From Thalassotalea marina (GTDB lineage: Bacteria; Pseudomonadota; Gammaproteobacteria; Enterobacterales; Alteromonadaceae): a stretch of 64,000 bases of DNA. The stretch spans positions 342,071 to 406,070 of the forward strand of contig NZ_BNCK01000005.1 in the NCBI RefSeq assembly GCF_014656435.1, given 5' to 3'. The position numbers and the translations under genes are program-made. This document shows positions 63,736 to 64,000 of this stretch, piece after piece (position 1 is the stretch's first letter; every line of letters begins with the position of its first letter). The notes beneath the pieces are model-generated. The model was not told the origin of the DNA. It worked only from the letters and a program-made list of their open reading frames with translations, and searched no databases.

Positions 63736-63747
63736 CTTGGAATAGAA

Positions 63748-63804
63748 GCTTAGCGATGTCCTACTCTCACATGGGAACTTTCTACAACGCTATTGTCGCT
63801 AAGC
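63748..63804 (-). pseudogene. 5S rRNA remnant with internal deletion
   Basis: Read on the minus strand it opens GCTTAGCGACAATAGCGTTG and closes GTGAGAGTAGGACATCGCTAAGC in two parts, so terminal helix I (GCTTAGCGA/TCGCTAAGC) and the 3' region are intact. Only 57 bases lie between the ends where a 5S rRNA has about 115-120. The missing middle corresponds to helix III, the 3' side of helix II, and helix IV with part of helix V. Either the gene is broken in the genome or a repeat was collapsed in assembly. Confidence 0.8.
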
Positions 63805-63898
63805 ATAAACTGGTTACAAAATGGAAAGCTTTTCTATATCGTCTTCTAATTCAAATCTTGTGTACGTGTTCTGTCAAACTCAAACAACTTAGGTGTTG
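63805..63898 (-). other. 23S-5S spacer
   Basis: About 94 bases separate the 23S 3' end from the 5S remnant, a normal spacer size. No tRNA is present. Confidence 0.7.
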
Positions 63899-64000
63899 TA
63901 TGGTTAAGCCTCACGGGCAATTAGTATCAGTTAGCTCAAGGCCTCACAACCCTTACACACCTGACCTATCAACGTCGTAGTCTCCAACGACCCTTTAGGG
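63899..64000 (-). rRNA. rrl: 23S ribosomal RNA, 3' end (partial)
   Basis: The plus strand reads TGGTTAAGCCTCACGGGCAA and continues through AGTTAGCTCAA, TTACACACCTGACC and TATCAACGTCGTAGTC. This is the reverse complement of the 3' end of gammaproteobacterial 23S rRNA. The gene runs leftwards and enters from beyond the right edge. Confidence 0.95.

Noticed and set aside
63214..63740. CRISPR array
   Set aside because: Repeat units are over 100 bases, unevenly spaced, few, and contain terminators; no cas gene is present.
63214..63740. tRNA genes downstream of the 5S
   Set aside because: No TPsiC-arm or acceptor-stem pattern was found on either strand in the repeat region.
63720..63980. Plus-strand open frame of 86 codons over the 5S/23S area
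   Set aside because: The DNA is ribosomal RNA on the opposite strand.

Overview
The window is AT-rich chromosomal DNA from a marine gammaproteobacterium of the order Alteromonadales, most likely the Colwelliaceae (Thalassotalea/Colwellia type). This assignment rests on protein character and synteny: pnp-nlpI, gltA facing sdhCDAB-sucAB, tcdA beside csdAE, divergent etfQO/etfBA, tyrR, and the 23S/5S rRNA sequence. No database search was possible. No prophage, insertion sequence, CRISPR array or tRNA gene was seen. The left edge cuts a GNAT acetyltransferase and the right edge cuts a 23S rRNA gene.

Layout. 1-6.9 kb: small housekeeping and accessory genes (SPOUT methyltransferase, NYN-domain protein, membrane-anchored XRE regulator, an iodotyrosine-deiodinase-like flavoprotein, RraB-like protein, RluA-type pseudouridine synthase, a plant-type DapA, a DUF4097-like exported protein). 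7-11.3 kb: cinA, a small unknown, a FapA/DUF342 protein and a YggN-like exported protein. 11.7-14.8 kb: a folate-independent methionine synthase unit, mesX-mesD, with a MetR-type regulator. 15-24.3 kb: two iron-linked units, fagA-fumC and a TonB receptor/HmuY lipoprotein/CobN-like membrane protein set, each preceded by a Fur-box-like sequence. 24.5-31.3 kb: diguanylate cyclase, serine hydrolase, a ScfR-like regulator with a divergent unknown gene, and a PilZ protein. 31.4-40.8 kb: TCA cluster sucB-sucA-sdhB-sdhA-sdhD-sdhC (minus strand) facing gltA. 40.9-45.3 kb: GlxA-type AraC regulator, tcdA and a fused csdA-csdE. 45.3-50 kb: pnp-nlpI-metallopeptidase. 50-56.4 kb: site-2 protease, YegD-type Hsp70, and the ETF/ETF-ubiquinone oxidoreductase electron-transfer genes. 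56.5-62.8 kb: yciH, a double receiver protein, tyrR with divergent megL, HIT protein, YlqF/RbgA GTPase, lone exbD. 62.8-64 kb: non-coding repeat-rich DNA, a 5S rRNA remnant and the 3' end of 23S rRNA, all oriented leftwards.

How genes work together. The most striking unit is 17.0-24.3 kb: receptor, haem-binding lipoprotein and a CobN-like protein with signal peptide and C-terminal membrane anchor. This resembles the Bacteroidetes hmuRYS haem-acquisition module, in which HmuS is thought to remove iron from haem, transplanted behind a Fur-like operator in a gammaproteobacterium. Other regulation readable in the DNA: three TyrR boxes between tyrR and megL; two perfect PsrA-type palindromes between etfQO and etfBA; a long RNA duplex in the pnp leader like the RNase III/PNPase autoregulatory stem of E. 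coli; and half-site clusters in front of mesX and metR.

The rRNA end is odd. The 5S gene keeps its terminal helix but has lost about half of its interior, and it is followed by at least three related structured repeats that share its 3' end and two of which sit next to terminators.
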